A DNA stretch of 64,000 bases, taken from the NCBI RefSeq assembly GCF_002214525.1, contig NZ_CP015104.1:1426001-1490000 (forward strand), written 5' to 3'. Positions within the stretch are counted from its first letter, which is position 1, and every line of letters starts with the position of its first letter. The position numbers were made by a program, and so were the translations under genes. The notes beneath the pieces were generated by a model that did not search any database, had not been told where the DNA came from, and saw only the letters and a program-made list of their open reading frames with translations. Below are positions 61,626 to 64,000 of this stretch, piece after piece. Origin of the DNA: Thermococcus sp. P6 (GTDB lineage: Archaea > Methanobacteriota_B > Thermococci > Thermococcales > Thermococcaceae).

Positions 61626-61912
61626 CACCCACCACCCGCGGGAGGGAATATGTGGACGACGTCATCATCCTTCAGTTCGGTCTCAAGGCCCTTCAGGTGG
61701 AGGACGTTGTGCCCGTTCACGAGTATCATTCCATCGACGGGCTTCTGCTCGTTGACGCGCTCCGTTTCAAGGAGCTCTTTTTTGATCTCAGGGTTGTAGT
61801 GCTTTGACAGGTACTCTATGAGCTCCCCCACAGTTTTAACGCTGTGGACCTCAACTTCCTTGGTGCCCATAAGCTCCCGGAAAGTCGCGTAAAACCTCAC
61901 CCTCACTTCCAT
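61625..61912 (-). CDS. MoaD/ThiS-like ubiquitin-fold protein (second paralogue)
   Basis: 95 residues. VRVRFYATFRELMGTKEVEV, then a helix, VDGMILVNGHNVLHLKG and the end IFPPAGGG with terminal Gly-Gly. It is a better MoaD match than the 35.9 kb paralogue. It could carry sulfur for the tungsten cofactor, tRNA thiolation or thiamine; the coupled thiamine-binding-like gene makes a thiamine link worth testing. CTTAAAGG near 61938 may be the TATA box; if so, the message is nearly leaderless. Confidence 0.85.
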   Translation of the reverse strand: MEVRVRFYATFRELMGTKEVEVHSVKTVGELIEYLSKHYNPEIKKELLETERVNEQKPVDGMILVNGHNVLHLKGLETELKDDDVVHIFPPAGGG

Positions 61913-61953
61913 CACCGGTCTTTAATTCCCGGAAACCTTTAAGGCAGTTTTGC

Positions 61954-62619
61954 CTACCCGGATACGGATTCCCTGTTGCTTATGTAGTCCAGAAGGGGCC
62001 TTATCCTCTCCCAGACCTCCTCTATTCCACCGTGCCCGTCCACCCTGACGTAGATGCCCTGCTTCCTGTAGAACTTGATTATGGGCTCCATGTTTTTCAC
62101 GTAGAGGTCGTACCTCTTTTTTACCACCTCTGGCCTGTCGTCCTCCCTCTGAACGAGCCTTCCGCCGCAGACGTCGCATTTCCCCGGGACCTTTGGAGGG
62201 TTGTATTTAACGTGATAAACGGCACCGCAGCTTGAACAGATCCTCCTTCCGGAGATCCTCTCGACGCTCTCCTTCTTTGAAATCGATATCTCCATGGCGA
62301 GGTCTATCTTCATGCCGTGGTCGTAGAGGTAGTTCTCGAGCGCCAGAACCTGCTCCGCTGTCCTCGGGTAGCCGTCTATTAGGAAGTTTTTTCTATCGCG
62401 CCTGAGCCGGGAGATTATCAGGGTGTTGACGACCGTGTCCGGTATCAGCTCTCCCCTCGCAAGATACCTTTCCATCTCGACCCCGAGGGGGCTCTTACGC
62501 TCGATCTCTGAGCGTATCATGTCCCCGGAGGATATGTAGGTGAGACCGTAGCGCTCGGTTATTCTCTGGGAATGGGTTGATTTGCCGCTTCCGGGCGGGC
62601 CGAATATGAGGACGTTCAT
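61954..62619 (-). CDS. adk: Adenylate kinase
   Basis: 221 residues. P-loop FGPPGSGKST at 6-15, NMP-binding SGDMIRSEI near 31-39, and FLIDGYPRTAEQ near 79-90. The lid has a zinc site of four cysteines: C-x2-C near 128-131 and C-x2-C near 148-151. It has the bacterial-type fold, common in Thermococcales, and keeps AMP, ADP and ATP in balance. It diverges from the coiled-coil protein gene at 62675. Confidence 0.95.
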   Translation of the reverse strand: MNVLIFGPPGSGKSTHSQRITERYGLTYISSGDMIRSEIERKSPLGVEMERYLARGELIPDTVVNTLIISRLRRDRKNFLIDGYPRTAEQVLALENYLYDHGMKIDLAMEISISKKESVERISGRRICSSCGAVYHVKYNPPKVPGKCDVCGGRLVQREDDRPEVVKKRYDLYVKNMEPIIKFYRKQGIYVRVDGHGGIEEVWERIRPLLDYISNRESVSG

Positions 62620-62674
62620 GCCATCACCGGTAGTTATTTATGCATCAAACGATAAAACCTTTACGGGATGCCCT

Positions 62675-63121
62675 ATGAGGCTGAGCACCGGTTTCGTCCG
62701 CGCTTCTGGATACGCGCATAAGGTGAGGCGCGTCCTCTTTGCGTTGACGAAGAAGAAGGTCGATCCGGGGGAAGTTCTCAGGGCGGCGGGGGAACTGAAC
62801 CAGAGGATCTTTGAAAGGTTTCAGGAGCTCGGGGTTGACAGGGGTGACGTCGTGAGGATAACGGTACCCTTCAGGATAGAGAACGGTTCCATCCTGTGGG
62901 ACTACGAGGGCCTGAACGTCGAGGTCTACAGAAAGGACAGGGAGAAGAACCTCGCGATGGCCATGGAAGAAGTCGAGGAACGCGAGAGGGAGCTCGAGAA
63001 TACCGTGAAGGAGCTCGAGGAACTGGCACTTCGGCTCAAGGAGACTGTGGAGGACATGATCGAGAAGGTGGAGGAACTGAAGAGGGAGCACACCTCCCTC
63101 AAGCTCAGGGAAGAGGAATAA
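62675..63121 (+). CDS. ThermoDBP-related / DUF2258-like protein with coiled-coil tail
   Basis: 148 residues. N-terminal domain (1-85) starts MRLSTGFVRASGYAHKVRRV, typical of an archaeal family with ssDNA-binding members (ThermoDBP and its Pyrococcus relatives). The C-terminal half (about 92-145) is a long coiled coil with leucine heptads (EVEERERELENTVKELEELA), which would hold a tetramer. RNA or ssDNA binding is inferred. ATG 62675 is chosen from the conserved N-terminus; GATAAAACC near 62651 may be the TATA box. Confidence 0.72.
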   Translation: MRLSTGFVRASGYAHKVRRVLFALTKKKVDPGEVLRAAGELNQRIFERFQELGVDRGDVVRITVPFRIENGSILWDYEGLNVEVYRKDREKNLAMAMEEVEERERELENTVKELEELALRLKETVEDMIEKVEELKREHTSLKLREEE

Positions 63122-63144
63122 AGCCCCGGGGGTTCCTTTTCTCT

Positions 63145-64000
63145 TCATACCATGAATATCCTGATGGTGTTCGTCCCGGCGGTTCTGCCTATCGGCGTTC
63201 CCTTGGTCAGGAGGACGACGTCGTTGTCCTTCACTATGCCGAGGGACCTTATCAGGTCCAGTATCTCATCCTCGCTGGTTTCCTTTACGGTGAAGGGGTA
63301 AACGCCGTAGGAGAACATCAGCCTCCTTGCAACGGACTCCCTCGTTGCGAAGGCCAGAATCCACTGCTTCGGCTTGAAGCGGGATATGAGGCGGGCCGTT
63401 TCGCCGGTCCTCGTCGGGGTCAGGATGTACTTGATGTTCATCGAGGTCAGTGCCTCCATTATGCTCCTCGCGATCGTGTCCTTTATGGTACCCTTCTTGG
63501 GCCCTTTCTCGCTCAGGCCCGTCATCTTCCACTCGAGTATGCGGGTTGACCACTGGGATTCCCGGTAGGCCTCCGTGGCTTTCGATATCCTCGCCATCGT
63601 CCTGACGGCATCTACGGGATACTTTCCAACGGCCGTTTCCTCGGAGAGCATCACCGCATCGGTCCCGTCGAGGATCGCATTTGCCACGTCGGTAACTTCC
63701 GCCCTCGTCGGCAGCTTCTCCTCGGTCATGCTCTCCAGCATCTGGGTGGCGGTTATGACGGGTTTGCCCGCAACGTTGGCCCTGCTTATCATCTTCTTCT
63801 GGAGGATCGGGAGCTTTTCAATCGGCATCTCAACGCCCAGATCTCCCCTCGCCACCATTATCCCGTCGGAGGCGTTGAGAATGTCATCGAAGTTCCTCAC
63901 GGCGTCGGGCCTCTCTATCTTGGCCACTATGAACAGGTCCCCGTTGTTCTCGCTGACGAACCTCCTGACCTTTATGATGTCGTAGGCGGAACCGACGAAG
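63145..64000 (-). CDS. pyk: Pyruvate kinase, C-terminal part (cut by window end)
   Basis: About 284 residues, the N-terminal part being beyond base 64000. Transfers phosphate from PEP to ADP. Seen: FIVAKIERPDAVRNFDDIL (active-site Lys-x-Glu), GIMVARGDLGVEMP, SRANVAGKPVITATQMLESM and DVANAILDGTDAVMLS. The C-terminal regulatory domain ends DVVLLTKGTPIGRTAGTNTI. Its promoter, where a glycolytic regulator motif would be expected, is outside the window. Confidence 0.96.
   Translation of the reverse strand, partial: FVGSAYDIIKVRRFVSENNGDLFIVAKIERPDAVRNFDDILNASDGIMVARGDLGVEMPIEKLPILQKKMISRANVAGKPVITATQMLESMTEEKLPTRAEVTDVANAILDGTDAVMLSEETAVGKYPVDAVRTMARISKATEAYRESQWSTRILEWKMTGLSEKGPKKGTIKDTIARSIMEALTSMNIKYILTPTRTGETARLISRFKPKQWILAFATRESVARRLMFSYGVYPFTVKETSEDEILDLIRSLGIVKDNDVVLLTKGTPIGRTAGTNTIRIFMV

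Overview
The window comes from a hyperthermophilic euryarchaeon of the order Thermococcales, most likely a Thermococcus. This rests on the genes themselves: a tungsten formaldehyde ferredoxin oxidoreductase, topoisomerase VI, a thermosome ending in a Gly/Met-rich tail, EF-1alpha/EF-2/S10 in the archaeal order, RtcB with archease, deoxyhypusine synthase, TiaS, Taw2, AglB and a probable Thermococcales PCNA inhibitor. Promoters have archaeal BRE/TATA form, genes overlap by ATGA or TGATG, and coding density is very high. No stretch above about 300 bases lacks a gene. I see no insertion sequence, CRISPR array, intein or prophage.

Layout. 1-10 kb: end of a Sir2 deacetylase, DUF3783, HAD phosphatase and ASCH genes, two membrane proteins, an HD phosphohydrolase, an archaeal regulator, a GNAT acetyltransferase, tiaS, deoxyhypusine synthase, an atypical SDR and HtpX. 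10-20 kb: thermosome, Bud32, MoaC, then a minus-strand tRNA/RNA-ligation cluster (archease, tRNA m5C methyltransferase, PUA partner, RtcB), panB, a glycosyltransferase, a DMT transporter, tRNA-Thr(CGU) and a PAP2 protein. 20-33 kb: soluble HAD protein, ABCE1, a secreted glycoprotein, AIR-synthase-like and DUF364 proteins, a class II amidotransferase, a CBS protein, a double metallophosphoesterase, a two-gene cyclic 2,3-diphosphoglycerate module, a 59-residue histone-fold-like protein, an MBL hydrolase, and a Cas4-like nuclease whose leader holds a candidate C/D box sRNA.

33-50 kb: Taw2, formaldehyde oxidoreductase followed by a MoaD-like protein, tRNA-Ser(GGA), S10, EF-1alpha, EF-2, MptA, then a long minus-strand cluster (aIF1A, Rio1, Dim2, topoisomerase VI B and A, and three poorly known genes). 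48-64 kb: uracil permease and uracil phosphoribosyltransferase, a metal ABC transporter, RNase HII, a PMT-like membrane glycosyltransferase, a methyltransferase with THUMP-like tail, PCNA inhibitor, glmS-aglB, a small operon (MoaD-like, thiamine-binding-like, methyltransferase), adenylate kinase, a ThermoDBP-like coiled-coil protein, and a pyruvate kinase cut by the window end.

The most interesting observations are the C/D sRNA with its own well-placed promoter inside the leader of the Cas4-like gene, a codon-usage block inside the thermosome gene that looks like gene conversion, inverted repeats around promoters of the surface glycoprotein and glmS-aglB, a degenerate second phosphoesterase domain, and an SDR lacking the catalytic Tyr and Lys. 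All family assignments are from reading the sequence and memory of the families; no search was run.
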